64,000 bases of DNA from Paracoccus alkanivorans (GCF_003697785.1 NZ_QOKZ01000003.1:496001-560000), one strand, 5' to 3'; positions 8,134-16,704 are shown, numbered from the stretch's first letter. The notes: generated from the letters alone by a model not told the origin. Translations and numbers: made by a program.

Positions 8134-8929
8134 GTAGAAACGCGCTCCCTCGCCGATAGGGTCTCAGGGTGATCGCCAGGTCGCCGCCACCAAGCGGGCT
8201 GCTTGCCTTGCGCGCCAGCGCCGTCAGCTCCGCAAGCCTGTCCGCATCGAACTGCTCCAGTAATGCCTGATCAATCTCGATGGCCAGACCGGTGCGCAGG
8301 CGGCGGCAGCGCAGGGTGATCTCGCCCAGGGAGGCACGCAGCGCGGTTTCCACCGCATCGATCATGGCAAGCTCCGCAGGTTCGACCCTCAGCCCTGTCT
8401 CGACCCGGCTGGCAAGACATGGCGAGGCGGGCAGATCCGCGATATCGCCCAGATCGAGAACTCGGGCCAAAGCCCGGATATCCGCCTTGTCCATCCGGGC
8501 TTCGACAAAGGGATGAAGGATGCCGTGTTCCTTCGCAGCCTGAAGTCCGGGCCGGTAATCGCCCAGATCATCCAGATTGGTGCCGGCAGCCACGGCACTG
8601 CCAGCTCCGAGGCGCGTCAACATTCCATAGAGATTCGATTTACAGAAATAGCAGCGATTGACCGGGTTGGCGCGGTAGCGCCCATCGGCGAACTCCCCGG
8701 CATCGACGATTTTCAACGCCAGATCGCGGCTTGCGGCGAAAGCCCGAACCCGTGTGGTTGCCGCTTTGGGCACAGCGGGTGAAACGGCGTGGCACAAGGT
8801 CAGGTCCATTCCCCGCCGCGCGATCGCTGCCACGGCAGAGAGGCAAAGGCTGTCCACCCCTCCGCTGACGGCTATGACAAGCGTGGCGGGCTGGCGCAGC
8901 GTTTCGGCAAGGCGGGCTGGCAGGGTCAT
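8126..8929 (-). CDS. larE: ATP-dependent sacrificial sulfur transferase LarE
   Basis: LarE adenylates the LarB product and gives it sulfur from one of its own cysteines. 267 residues from the ATG at 8929, which overlaps the stop of the preceding regulator as ATGA; an in-frame codon at 8950 is less likely. The PP-loop ATP site is SGGVDS (22-27). C171 in PASPCLASR corresponds to the sacrificial cysteine (C176) of L. plantarum LarE. Cysteines in NRCYFCK (91-97) are also conserved in many LarE proteins. Whether this enzyme is truly sacrificial or belongs to the iron-sulfur-cluster LarE type cannot be settled by eye. Confidence 0.94.
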   Translation of the reverse strand: MTLPARLAETLRQPATLVIAVSGGVDSLCLSAVAAIARRGMDLTLCHAVSPAVPKAATTRVRAFAASRDLALKIVDAGEFADGRYRANPVNRCYFCKSNLYGMLTRLGAGSAVAAGTNLDDLGDYRPGLQAAKEHGILHPFVEARMDKADIRALARVLDLGDIADLPASPCLASRVETGLRVEPAELAMIDAVETALRASLGEITLRCRRLRTGLAIEIDQALLEQFDADRLAELTALARKASSPLGGGDLAITLRPYRRGSAFLHA

Positions 8930-9678
8930 TCCCGGCCCCCGCTGTTCCAAAGATGCCCCAGCAGACGGGCGCTGGACAATTCCAGGTGCTTTCGCATCAG
9001 TTTGCGGGCAGCCAGACTGTCCTGTGCGGTGATAGCCTCGGCCACGGCGCGGTGTTCTTCGGCTGCCTCGCGGCTGTCACCCCCGCGCTCGACCGAGCGA
9101 TTTCGTCCGGCTTCGATGGTTTCCCGCAGGCTGGCGCCGAGATAATTGAAAAAGCCAAGGTAGTAATCGTTCTTCGTCGCATCGCAGATGGCGCGATGGA
9201 ACTGCAGATCGGCATCGACCCCGGCCCGCACCTGTTCGGGGCCGAATTTCTGCACGGCGGCAAAGGCTTCGACCGCGGCATCGATCCGCTCCAGATCCTC
9301 ATCGGAGCGGCGGCGGGCGGCGATGGCGGCGGCCTCGATCTCGATCCCGAGGCGCAATTCCAGGATCTGCGTCAGCTTGCGGCGGTTGTCCACGTCGCGC
9401 GCGTTGATGGCAAAGCCCATGCGGGGGCGATTGCTGGCCACGAAGGCGCCCCGGCCTTGCTGGCTGGCCAGCAGCCCTTCGGCCTTGAGGCGCGATACCG
9501 CCTCCCGGATCACGGACCGGCTGACATTCATTTTCTGTGACAACACCACCTCGGACGGCAGCATGCTGCCCACCGGCCAGTCGCCGTTCATGACGTTGCG
9601 CCGCAGCGCCTCTGTTGCCTGGTCGCTGAGGGTCTGGCCACGGGCCAGAGGCACGGCATTCTCAAACAGATTGCTCAT
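8926..9678 (-). CDS. GntR-family (FadR subfamily, FCD domain) transcriptional regulator, first gene of the lar operon
   Basis: 250-residue FadR-type regulator: winged helix-turn-helix around residues 15-85 (LPSEVVLSQKMNVSRSVIREAV) and a C-terminal FCD domain with DADLQFHRAICDATKN and EEHRAVAEAI, which carry the metal-binding Asp/His residues of the family. Start ATG at 9678 has a GGAG-like site. It is the first gene of the lar operon and is divergent from the TRAP transporter, so it is well placed to control both from the shared 308-bp intergenic region. A second FadR-type gene lies downstream in the same operon; the two are clearly different proteins. Confidence 0.88.
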   Translation of the reverse strand: MSNLFENAVPLARGQTLSDQATEALRRNVMNGDWPVGSMLPSEVVLSQKMNVSRSVIREAVSRLKAEGLLASQQGRGAFVASNRPRMGFAINARDVDNRRKLTQILELRLGIEIEAAAIAARRRSDEDLERIDAAVEAFAAVQKFGPEQVRAGVDADLQFHRAICDATKNDYYLGFFNYLGASLRETIEAGRNRSVERGGDSREAAEEHRAVAEAITAQDSLAARKLMRKHLELSSARLLGHLWNSGGRE

Positions 9679-9986
9679 GAGCCCCTCCTTACTTTTACCG
9701 GCAAGCCTACACCTATATCACGGACTGTCAATATGATGACATTACAAGTGATACTCATGATTTTTTTCCATCCGTTTAACCATATACTTACATTAGATAA
9801 ATTTTCGCAAAGCTAAGCTGGCGATCCTTGCTTTCTTGTATTTTTATTTGACAAGCATGCCGTGATTGAACAGAGTTGCCGTGGCGGCACGCCAAAGCCG
9901 CATCAGGAGGAGACGCGGGCGGATAGGCGCCTGCAGGTCGTTGGGTGCCGAATGTGCCCTGCGCGAGTCCATATAGGGGAGGTTTC
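9679..9986. promoter_or_regulatory. Divergent control region between the lar operon and the TRAP transporter
   Basis: A 308-bp AT-rich gap with no gene. For the rightward genes a perfect TTGACA is at 9848-9853, but the hexamer 17 bp further is poor. An imperfect palindrome AATATGATGACATT (9730-9743) and a split TATCAC/GTGATA pair (9716-9721 and 9748-9753) lie near the lar side and may be regulator sites. The TAXI gene has a strong ribosome site, GGGGAGG, at about 9976-9982. Motif calls here are visual and tentative. Confidence 0.45.
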
Positions 9987-10949
9987 ATGTCTCAGATCAT
10001 CAAGAGCCTGCGCGGCACGGCGGTTGCCGCAATCGTTCTGGCAGGCACTGCCATTGGTGCGAATGCGCAAGCCATCACGATGGCCACCGGCCAGCAAGGC
10101 GGGTCCTGGTATCCGGTTGGCGGCGCCATCAAGGCCATCGTCGAGCGCGAATTGCCGGATGTCAGCATGACGGTGACACCCGGCGCCGGGGTGTCCAACG
10201 TTGTCGGGGTCGAGGCCGGGCGTTTCCAGATCGCCTTCGCCAACTCGATCTCGACCGTGGACAGCCTTTCGGGGAAAGAGCCGTTCCGGCAGCCCACTAC
10301 CAATGTCTGCAATATCGGGATCCTCTATCCGCAATATTTCCAGATCGTCACCCTGGCGGAGTCGGGAATCAAGACGGTTGCGGATATCAAGGGCAAGCGG
10401 CTGACCACGCAACAGCTTGGCAATACCGGAGAGTTTCTGACGCGGGAGCTTTTGTCCACCGCCGACCTGACATTCGATGACCTCGGCTCGGTCGCGCACA
10501 CATCCTATTCCGACAGCGCCTCGCAGATGAAGGACGGTCATGCGGATATCTTTACCCTTGGTTCGTCCTTGCCTACCGGCTCGGTGATGGATCTGGCATC
10601 GGCGCGGGATATCGCGTTGCTCAATGTCGACGAAGAGACCTTCAAGCATTTCAAGGATCAGAATGCCGCCTTCCAGCTGCGCGAAGTTCCGGCAGGAGCC
10701 TATCCCGGCTTCGACGAGACCGTGCATGCCATCAGCTATGACACCCATATGGTTGCTCCCTGCGATTCCGATGGCGAATTGGTCAAGGCGGTTCTGGGGG
10801 CTATCGCGGACAATATCGACAGCTTCGCCTCTGTTACCAAATCGATGGCCGATCTGACGGTCGAGGAAATGGCGACCGATATCGGCGTGCCGTTCCATCC
10901 CGCGGCCAAGGAGTTCTACGCGGAGCGTGGCGTGGCCGGTATGGAATAA
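9987..10949 (+). CDS. TAXI-family TRAP transporter solute-binding protein
   Basis: Periplasmic binding protein of a TRAP transporter of the TAXI type, which capture carboxylates and related acids for sodium-coupled uptake. 320 residues from the ATG at 9987, chosen for the GGGGAGG just before it. A signal peptide (MSQIIKSLRG then a hydrophobic run ending GANAQ) precedes ITMATGQQGGSWYPVGGAI, the usual start of mature TAXI proteins. The partner membrane subunit follows after 123 bp containing a strong hairpin. The ligand is unknown; nearby pathways make a hydroxy- or sugar acid plausible. Confidence 0.92.
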   Translation: MSQIIKSLRGTAVAAIVLAGTAIGANAQAITMATGQQGGSWYPVGGAIKAIVERELPDVSMTVTPGAGVSNVVGVEAGRFQIAFANSISTVDSLSGKEPFRQPTTNVCNIGILYPQYFQIVTLAESGIKTVADIKGKRLTTQQLGNTGEFLTRELLSTADLTFDDLGSVAHTSYSDSASQMKDGHADIFTLGSSLPTGSVMDLASARDIALLNVDEETFKHFKDQNAAFQLREVPAGAYPGFDETVHAISYDTHMVAPCDSDGELVKAVLGAIADNIDSFASVTKSMADLTVEEMATDIGVPFHPAAKEFYAERGVAGME

Positions 10950-10964
10950 TCCCGCCAAGGGAAG

Positions 10965-11000
10965 GATCGGGGCGGGGCCTGTCGGGTCTTCGCCCCGATC
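10965..11000 (+). other. Intercistronic RNA hairpin between binding protein and permease genes
   Basis: GATCGGGGCG (10965-10974) and CGCCCCGATC (10991-11000) pair perfectly over 10 bp around a 16-nt loop, with no T-run after it. Placed between the binding-protein and permease genes, it probably slows decay or transcription so that the binding protein is made in excess, a known arrangement in transporter operons. Confidence 0.65.
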
Positions 11001-11072
11001 TGCGTTCGGTCCGTTACGGCGGCCGAGCCCGATACCGCGCAAAGCCTTCGACAGCGTCATAGGGAGGGGTCC

Positions 11073-12941
11073 ATGAACCTGACGATTTTCGACCGGAGCA
11101 TTCCGCTACTGGGGCGTATTGCGCGCCTTATCCTGATCGGGATGGCGCTCTGGCATTTGTATGTAGCATTCGCAGGACCGCCAAATCCTTACATCATGCG
11201 CGGTGTTCATGTCGCGCTGGCACTTTTGCTGATCTTTCTGACGATCGATTTCCGGGGCCGGCCGGTAGAGCGGCCCAAATGGTATGATATCGGGCTGGGG
11301 GCCATCGCCTGTCTGGCGGCGCTGTATCCCTCGTTGAACCTCGACTATATCTTTCAGCGTTTCCTCTATGTGGATCCGCTGACGCCGCGCGATATCGTCG
11401 TGGGTATTACCCTCGTGGTCCTGCTGCTCGAAGCCACGCGCAGGATGCTGGGACCGATGCTGCCGCTTACCGCGATCTGCTTCATGGCCTATGGGCTGAT
11501 GTTCACATCCACCCTGCCGAGCGTGATCCTGGAGCAGCTTTTCATGACGCCCGAAGGGATCTTCGGCATTCCGACCTCGGTTTCGGCTACCTATATGGTC
11601 CTGTTCATCCTGTTCGGTTCGCTGGTGGAAAAGATGGGGGTGGGGCAGCTCTTCATGGACTTCGCTGTCGCGTTGACAGGCAGGCAGGCCGGTGGCCCGG
11701 CGAAGGTGGCCTGCGTCACCTCCGGCATGTTCGGCTCGGTTTCGGGTTCGGCGGTCGCCAATGTGATGACCACCGGCACATTCTCGATCCCGCTGATGAA
11801 GCGCATGGGCTTCAAGCCCGCCTTCGCCGGCGCGGTCGAAGCCGTCGCCTCGACGGGCGGGCAGATCATGCCGCCTGTCATGGGGGCTGCGGCCTTCGTG
11901 ATGGCCGAGTATCTTGGCGTGGGTTATTTGCAGGTGGCCAAATATGCCATCGCACCCGCGGTCCTGTATTACGTCGCATTGTTCGCGGCCGTGCATTTCG
12001 AGGCCAAGCGCCGCGGCATCGGTTCGGTTCCGGAAGAGGACCAGGTGCCGATGATGCAGGTGCTGCGCGAGCGCGGCCATCTGTTCCTGCCGCTGGCGAT
12101 CATCATCGGCGTGCTGCTGATGGGCTATTCCGCGCCCTATGCAGCGCTTTGCGGGGTGCTTTCGGTCGTGCCCGTGGCGGCGATGCGCAAGACCACCCGC
12201 CATTACGTGACTCTGGACAATATCCTGATCGCGCTTGAAAGCGGCGCGCGCAATGTGTTGGCCATCGCTGCGGCCTGTGCCTGCGCGGGCATCGTCGTAG
12301 GTGTGATCGATATCACGGGATTGGGGCTGTCCTTCTCGAATTTCGTGATCTCGATAGCGCAGGACAAGCTGCTTTTCGCGCTGCTGTTGTCGATGGTGGC
12401 GGGAATCATCCTGGGCATGGGGATGCCGACCACACCCGCCTATATCGTTCAGGTCGCTTTGCTGGTGCCCGCGCTGGTCAAGCTGGGCGTGCAGGTCGAG
12501 GCGGCGCATCTGTTCGTGTTCTACTTTGCCATCCTTTCGGCAATCACCCCGCCCGTCGCCATGGCGGTCTATGCTGCCAACGCGCTGAGCCAGGCCAAGA
12601 TCATCGAGGCCAGCGTGGCTGCGATCAAGCTTGGGGCGACCGGCTTCATCGTGCCCTTCATGTTCGTCTATGAACCGACTATCCTGTTGCAGGGTGATTG
12701 GATGCGTATCGTGATGGTGCTTGCCCAGGCGACGCTTGGGGTGGTGCTGCTGGCCGCGTCATTGCAGCGCTATTTCTTCGGCAAGCTGGAGATGTGGCAG
12801 GCGGTGGTGATGTTTGTCGGTGCGCTGTGTTTCATCTATCCCGATTGGCGGGTGACCTTGTGCGGGCTGGCTTGTGCTGGCATCGTCTGGTTCCGGCAAA
12901 GCCTCCGGCCAGCCCGGACCGCCACCCAACCGGGCGAATGA
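11073..12941 (+). CDS. TRAP transporter permease, fused small (4TM) and large (12TM) subunits
   Basis: 622-residue integral membrane protein of the TRAP 4TM/12TM fusion type that pairs with TAXI binding proteins. The first ~180 residues hold the DctQ-like helices; the rest is the DctM-like elevator domain, with GLVEKMGVGQLF-type and GMPTTPAYI (near residue 450) loops typical of the large subunit, and a run of more than a dozen hydrophobic helices. The start ATG at 11073 follows AGGGAGGGGT. It sits between the TAXI gene and a ThDP enzyme gene 24 bp further on, so uptake and catabolism are probably co-expressed. Confidence 0.93.
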   Translation: MNLTIFDRSIPLLGRIARLILIGMALWHLYVAFAGPPNPYIMRGVHVALALLLIFLTIDFRGRPVERPKWYDIGLGAIACLAALYPSLNLDYIFQRFLYVDPLTPRDIVVGITLVVLLLEATRRMLGPMLPLTAICFMAYGLMFTSTLPSVILEQLFMTPEGIFGIPTSVSATYMVLFILFGSLVEKMGVGQLFMDFAVALTGRQAGGPAKVACVTSGMFGSVSGSAVANVMTTGTFSIPLMKRMGFKPAFAGAVEAVASTGGQIMPPVMGAAAFVMAEYLGVGYLQVAKYAIAPAVLYYVALFAAVHFEAKRRGIGSVPEEDQVPMMQVLRERGHLFLPLAIIIGVLLMGYSAPYAALCGVLSVVPVAAMRKTTRHYVTLDNILIALESGARNVLAIAAACACAGIVVGVIDITGLGLSFSNFVISIAQDKLLFALLLSMVAGIILGMGMPTTPAYIVQVALLVPALVKLGVQVEAAHLFVFYFAILSAITPPVAMAVYAANALSQAKIIEASVAAIKLGATGFIVPFMFVYEPTILLQGDWMRIVMVLAQATLGVVLLAASLQRYFFGKLEMWQAVVMFVGALCFIYPDWRVTLCGLACAGIVWFRQSLRPARTATQPGE

Positions 12942-12965
12942 TACCTGCAATGAACGGAGAAAATC

Positions 12966-14663
12966 ATGTTGCAGTCTGCCAGCTTTCCGACTCGTAGCGG
13001 TGGCCAGATACTTGTCGATCAGCTTCTGATCCACGGTGCCGATACCGCCTATTGCGTGCCGGGTGAAAGCTATCTGGAGGTTCTGGATGCGCTGCATGAC
13101 GTGAAGGACCGTTTCACGCTGATCAATGCCCGGCACGAGGCCGGGGCGGCAGATATGGCCGAGGCTTACGGCAAGTTGACCGGCAGGCCGGGCATATGCA
13201 TGGTAACGCGCGGTCCGGGCGCCTGCCATGCGGCCATCGGTGTGCATATCGCCCAGCAGGACAGCACACCGATGATCCTGCTTGTCGGTCAGATCGCGCG
13301 TGACACCACCGATCGCGAGGCGTTCCAGGAGGTCGATTACCGGGCCATGTTCGGCCCGATCGCCAAATGGGCGACACAGATCGACGATGCGCGGCGGATT
13401 CCGGAATACATGGCGCGGGCCTTTCGCGTGGCGACCTCTGGCCGTCCCGGTCCGGTGGTTGTGGCATTGCCCGAGGACATGCTGACCGAACGCGTGGCCG
13501 TTGCCGACGCACGGCCCTATACCGCCACCGGCGCGGGTATCACGCCCGAAAGCGTCGAAGCCCTCAAGGCCGAGTTGATGGCGGCGAAACGTCCGCTTCT
13601 GCTGGTGGGCGGCTCGGGATGGGACGATGCGGCCGCCACCGCGATCACCCGCTTTGCCGAGGTGAACAACATCCCCGCCGCCTGCTCGTTCCGGCGGCAG
13701 GATATCATCGACAACCGTTCGCCCGCCTATGCGGGCGATTTCGGCACATCGACCGGCCCGACGCTTTATCGCCACCTGGAAGAGGCCGATCTTCTGGTGG
13801 TCATCGGCGCGAGACTGGGCGAGATGACGACCCGGACCTATACGACGCTCGATGCGCCCAATCCCGGCATCCGCCTGGTCCATATCCATCCCGATGCGAA
13901 CGAGATCGGACGTGTCTATTCCCCGGATCTGGGGCTGGCCTGCACGCCTGCCGCGATTGCCGCAGCATTGCAAGGTTGCGATCTGGGCCGCGCGGATGAA
14001 TGGGGGGAATGGTGCGCGTCGCTGCATGGCGATTACCTTGCCGACAGTGAAGCGCCCAATGGCGGCGAATGGTCGCTGGATATGGGGGTGGCGCTGGCGC
14101 AGATCCGTGACGGGCTGCCTGACGATATTGTCGTGACGATGGATGCGGGTAACCATAATGGCTGGGCGCAGCGCTTTCTACGCTTTGGCCGGCCGGGGCG
14201 CGTTCTGGGATCGACCTGCGGTGCCATGGGCTATTCCGTGCCCGCCGCGGTCGCGGCATCGATCGCGAATCCTGATCGGCTGGTCCTCTCTTTCGTCGGC
14301 GATGGCGGCTTCCTGATGAGTGGCAACGAACTGGCTACTGCCGCGCAATATGGGGGCAAGCCCGTGGTGCTTTTGTTCAATAACGGTATCTACGGCACGA
14401 TCCGGATGCATCAGGAGCGGGAACATCCCGAGCGCGTATCAGGCACGACACTGAAACATCAGGATTTCTGCCGTATGGCCGAAGGCCTGGGCTGCCACGC
14501 CGAACGGGTGACGCGAACCGAGGATTTCGCCGCCGCCTTGACCCGCGCGCGTGAAAGCGGCAGGCCCGCCGTTCTGGAACTGGTGACCGATCCCGAACAG
14601 ATCTCGACCCGCACGACAATTTCGGCATTGCGGAAAGCGGCAAAGGCAAGGCAAACGAGCTGA
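12966..14663 (+). CDS. Thiamine diphosphate-dependent enzyme (acetolactate synthase/decarboxylase superfamily)
   Basis: 565-residue ThDP enzyme related to the acetolactate synthase large subunit. Three domains are readable: N-terminal PYR domain with the cofactor-activating glutamate E58 (NARHEAGAADMAEAYGK), a central domain around residues 190-330, and a C-terminal PP domain with GDGGFLMSGNELATA (from about 444) that binds Mg-ThDP. It is transcribed with the TRAP transporter (24-bp gap, GGAG ribosome site), not with an ilvH small subunit, so branched-chain amino acid synthesis is unlikely. A catabolic 2-oxoacid decarboxylase, lyase or transferase acting on the imported compound is the better guess; the substrate is unknown. 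Confidence 0.85.
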   Translation: MLQSASFPTRSGGQILVDQLLIHGADTAYCVPGESYLEVLDALHDVKDRFTLINARHEAGAADMAEAYGKLTGRPGICMVTRGPGACHAAIGVHIAQQDSTPMILLVGQIARDTTDREAFQEVDYRAMFGPIAKWATQIDDARRIPEYMARAFRVATSGRPGPVVVALPEDMLTERVAVADARPYTATGAGITPESVEALKAELMAAKRPLLLVGGSGWDDAAATAITRFAEVNNIPAACSFRRQDIIDNRSPAYAGDFGTSTGPTLYRHLEEADLLVVIGARLGEMTTRTYTTLDAPNPGIRLVHIHPDANEIGRVYSPDLGLACTPAAIAAALQGCDLGRADEWGEWCASLHGDYLADSEAPNGGEWSLDMGVALAQIRDGLPDDIVVTMDAGNHNGWAQRFLRFGRPGRVLGSTCGAMGYSVPAAVAASIANPDRLVLSFVGDGGFLMSGNELATAAQYGGKPVVLLFNNGIYGTIRMHQEREHPERVSGTTLKHQDFCRMAEGLGCHAERVTRTEDFAAALTRARESGRPAVLELVTDPEQISTRTTISALRKAAKARQTS

Positions 14664-14717
14664 GCGTAACTGGCCCTTTGGAGGCCTGTTCCGGGCTCGA
14701 TTAACTGGATGCGTATA

Positions 14718-14756
14718 CATCCTCCCGTGGCGGCAAAATACACCCATGGGAGGATG
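14718..14756 (+). repeat. 13-bp stem hairpin downstream of the ThDP gene
   Basis: Arms 14718-14730 and 14744-14756 (CATCCTCCCGTGG against CCATGGGAGGATG) pair at 12 of 13 positions plus one G-T, around a 13-nt loop. It lies 55 bp past the ThDP gene and 90 bp before the LacI-type gene. There is no T-run, so it is either a Rho-type 3' end, an attenuator or a wide inverted repeat bound by protein. Confidence 0.55.
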
Positions 14757-14815
14757 AGCGTAAATCCGATTGATAATATCTGCCGTCACGATATTCTGCA
14801 CCGGCATCTGCAAGA

Positions 14816-14831
14816 ATGAATGCGCATTCAT
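14816..14831. promoter_or_regulatory. Perfect 16-bp palindrome at the start of the LacI-type gene, candidate auto-operator
   Basis: ATGAATGCGCATTCAT is fully symmetric. It is followed by further ATGC/CATATG steps to 14850. It lies just before or over the start of the LacI-family gene, so binding there would give autoregulation. Related sequences occur at 14707-14722, 20197-20212 and 20315-20330, all near genes this regulator could control. LacI operators usually have a central CG; here the centre is GC, so assignment is inferred. Confidence 0.5.
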
Positions 14832-14846
14832 ATGCGAGATATGCAT

Positions 14847-15887
14847 ATGGCAAAACTGGGAAAGGGAACAGCCTTGGCGGCAGGGGGTGACAGGGGCGGG
14901 CGAGTGACCATGGCCGCGATCGGGCGGCTGGCCGGTGTTTCGCAGGTCACGGTTTCCCGTGCGCTCAGTGATCCGTCCAAGGTTTCCACCGACACATTAC
15001 GCCGTATCCATGAGGCGATCGAACAGACCGGATTTGTGCCGAACGCACTGGCCGGCGCGCTGGTCTCGCGCAAGAGCAGGCTGATTGGTGCGCTGGTGCC
15101 GTCGATCACCAGCATTGTCTATTCCGCCATGGTGCAGGCATTTGGCGAGCGGATGCGGGCCAGGGGCTATCAGATTCTGCTGTCGGAAACCGGCACCGCC
15201 CTTGAGGACGAGGAACGCGCCATCATGTTGCATCTTTCGCGACGGCCCGACGCGATGATGCTGACAGGCATCCATCATAGCCCCAAGGCCCGAAAGATCC
15301 TGCTGGGGGCGGGAATTCCAGTGGTAGAGCTGTGGGACATCACCGAGTCTCCCATCGATCTTTGCGTGGGCTTTTCCCATGGTGCGGCGGGGTTGGCTGC
15401 GGCGGATTTCGCGGCGGATACGGGTCATGATCGGGCCGCTCTCGTCCATGCCGGGGACGAGCGGGCGCTGCGCCGGAAGGACGCCTTTGCCGAAAGGTTC
15501 CGACAGCGGACTGGGGGCAATGTGGTCGAGATCAACCTGAATGCCCCGGCCAGCCTGGGACAGGGGCGGTTGGCGTTGTCGCGGTTGATCGGGGAGTTCG
15601 GCTTCGAGAAGGGCCTGATCTTTTGCAGTTCCGACCTGCTGGCCCATGGTGTCGTGACCGAGGCGCAGACGCGCGGGCTGCGCATCCCGCAACAACTCGC
15701 CGTCATGGGCTTTGGCGATCAGGAATTTGCGGCTCATGTCGAGCCGGCCCTTACAACGCTAAGCGTCGATCGCGAAGCCCTGGGCTGGCGGGCCGCCGAG
15801 GCGCTTCTGTCCCGGATCGAGGGCGGACAGGCTGACCGCTCGATCATTGATTTGGGCTTCAGTCTTGTGCGCCGTAAATCGGCATGA
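14847..15887 (+). CDS. LacI-family transcriptional regulator (GntR/gluconate-type)
   Basis: LacI/GalR-family repressor. The helix-turn-helix is VTMAAIGRLAGVSQVTVSRAL, about residues 20-40 of the form starting at 14847, followed by the hinge region and a periplasmic-binding-protein-like effector domain (RLIGALVPSITSIVYSAM onward; late motif LAVMGFGDQEFA). The start is uncertain: ATGs at 14820, 14841 and 14847 are in frame; I prefer 14847 because a perfect palindrome covers 14816-14831. Effectors of this subgroup are often gluconate-like sugar acids. It stands between the TRAP/ThDP genes and the convergent sugar-acid operon and may control either or both. Confidence 0.87.
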   Translation: MAKLGKGTALAAGGDRGGRVTMAAIGRLAGVSQVTVSRALSDPSKVSTDTLRRIHEAIEQTGFVPNALAGALVSRKSRLIGALVPSITSIVYSAMVQAFGERMRARGYQILLSETGTALEDEERAIMLHLSRRPDAMMLTGIHHSPKARKILLGAGIPVVELWDITESPIDLCVGFSHGAAGLAAADFAADTGHDRAALVHAGDERALRRKDAFAERFRQRTGGNVVEINLNAPASLGQGRLALSRLIGEFGFEKGLIFCSSDLLAHGVVTEAQTRGLRIPQQLAVMGFGDQEFAAHVEPALTTLSVDREALGWRAAEALLSRIEGGQADRSIIDLGFSLVRRKSA

Positions 15888-15945
15888 CTTGGCGCTTGTC
15901 CGCGTCATGCCGGCCGCGCGGCAGCGGGTCATGGTGAAACCATTA

Positions 15946-16704
15946 TCATTTCAATGCGCTGACCAGTCCGTCCATATGCCGGGCAAGCAGCCAGGCATCG
16001 CCCGCGATGGCGACGAATTCGATTCCGTCGGCTTCGAAATAGCCCCGGGCGGTTTCTTCGCCATAACCGAGGATACCGGCCGGAAGTCCCGCATCGTGAA
16101 TCAGTGACACGGCCTCGACGATTCTGGCGCGAACCTCGGGTGCAGCGATATTGCCCGCATGACCCATGGAGGCGGCAAGATCTCCGGGTCCGATAAAAAT
16201 CGCATCCACGCCCTCCACCGCAGCGATTTGCGGAATATTGGCAACAGCCTGAGGGGTCTCGACCTGCACGATGATGGTCATGTCCTCGGCATATGTTTGC
16301 AGGTAATCCTTTTGCCGCGCGTAGCGATTGGCCCGCACCGTCGCCGAAATCCCGCGAATGCCGTGGGGAGGATAGCGTGTCCAGCTGACCGCCTGCTGCG
16401 CGTCCTCGGCGGTCTGGATCATCGGGAACATCAGGTTGCGCACGCCGATATCGAGCAGCCGCTTGATCATCACCGGCTCGGAAAAGGGCGGACGGACGAC
16501 GACCTCTGCCCCGCCACCGGTTGCGGCCCGCAGATGATCGGTGATCTGAGACAGGTCGCCAGGGGAATGCTCCATGTCCACCAGCAGCCAGTCCGCGCCG
16601 GATTGCGAGGCGATCTCGGTCACCGTGGGCGAGCAGAGCGAAAGCCAGAAACCCGGCAGTTTGCGATGTTCCTTCAACGCCGCCTTGAAAGGGTTGCGCG
16701 TCAT
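15946..16704 (-). CDS. HpcH/HpaI-family class II 2-oxo-3-deoxy acid aldolase
   Basis: 252-residue metal-dependent aldolase that splits 2-oxo-3-deoxy acids to pyruvate and an aldehyde (family includes GarL, RhmA and HpaI). Catalytic histidine H46 in DMEHSP, R71 in VVVRPP, and metal ligands E149 in QVETPQA and D175 in IGPGDLAASMG are all present, so it should be active. It is the last gene of the operon; the ATG at 16704 is 34 bp after the RraA-like gene. Likely substrate is the 2-keto-3-deoxy acid produced by the IlvD/Edd dehydratase upstream. The aldehyde formed depends on the sugar acid, which is not known. Confidence 0.9.
   Translation of the reverse strand: MTRNPFKAALKEHRKLPGFWLSLCSPTVTEIASQSGADWLLVDMEHSPGDLSQITDHLRAATGGGAEVVVRPPFSEPVMIKRLLDIGVRNLMFPMIQTAEDAQQAVSWTRYPPHGIRGISATVRANRYARQKDYLQTYAEDMTIIVQVETPQAVANIPQIAAVEGVDAIFIGPGDLAASMGHAGNIAAPEVRARIVEAVSLIHDAGLPAGILGYGEETARGYFEADGIEFVAIAGDAWLLARHMDGLVSALK

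Noticed and set aside
11106..12509. A 467-codon minus-strand frame rich in His, Arg and Gln
   Set aside because: Antisense shadow of the TRAP permease; composition mirrors hydrophobic codons read in reverse.
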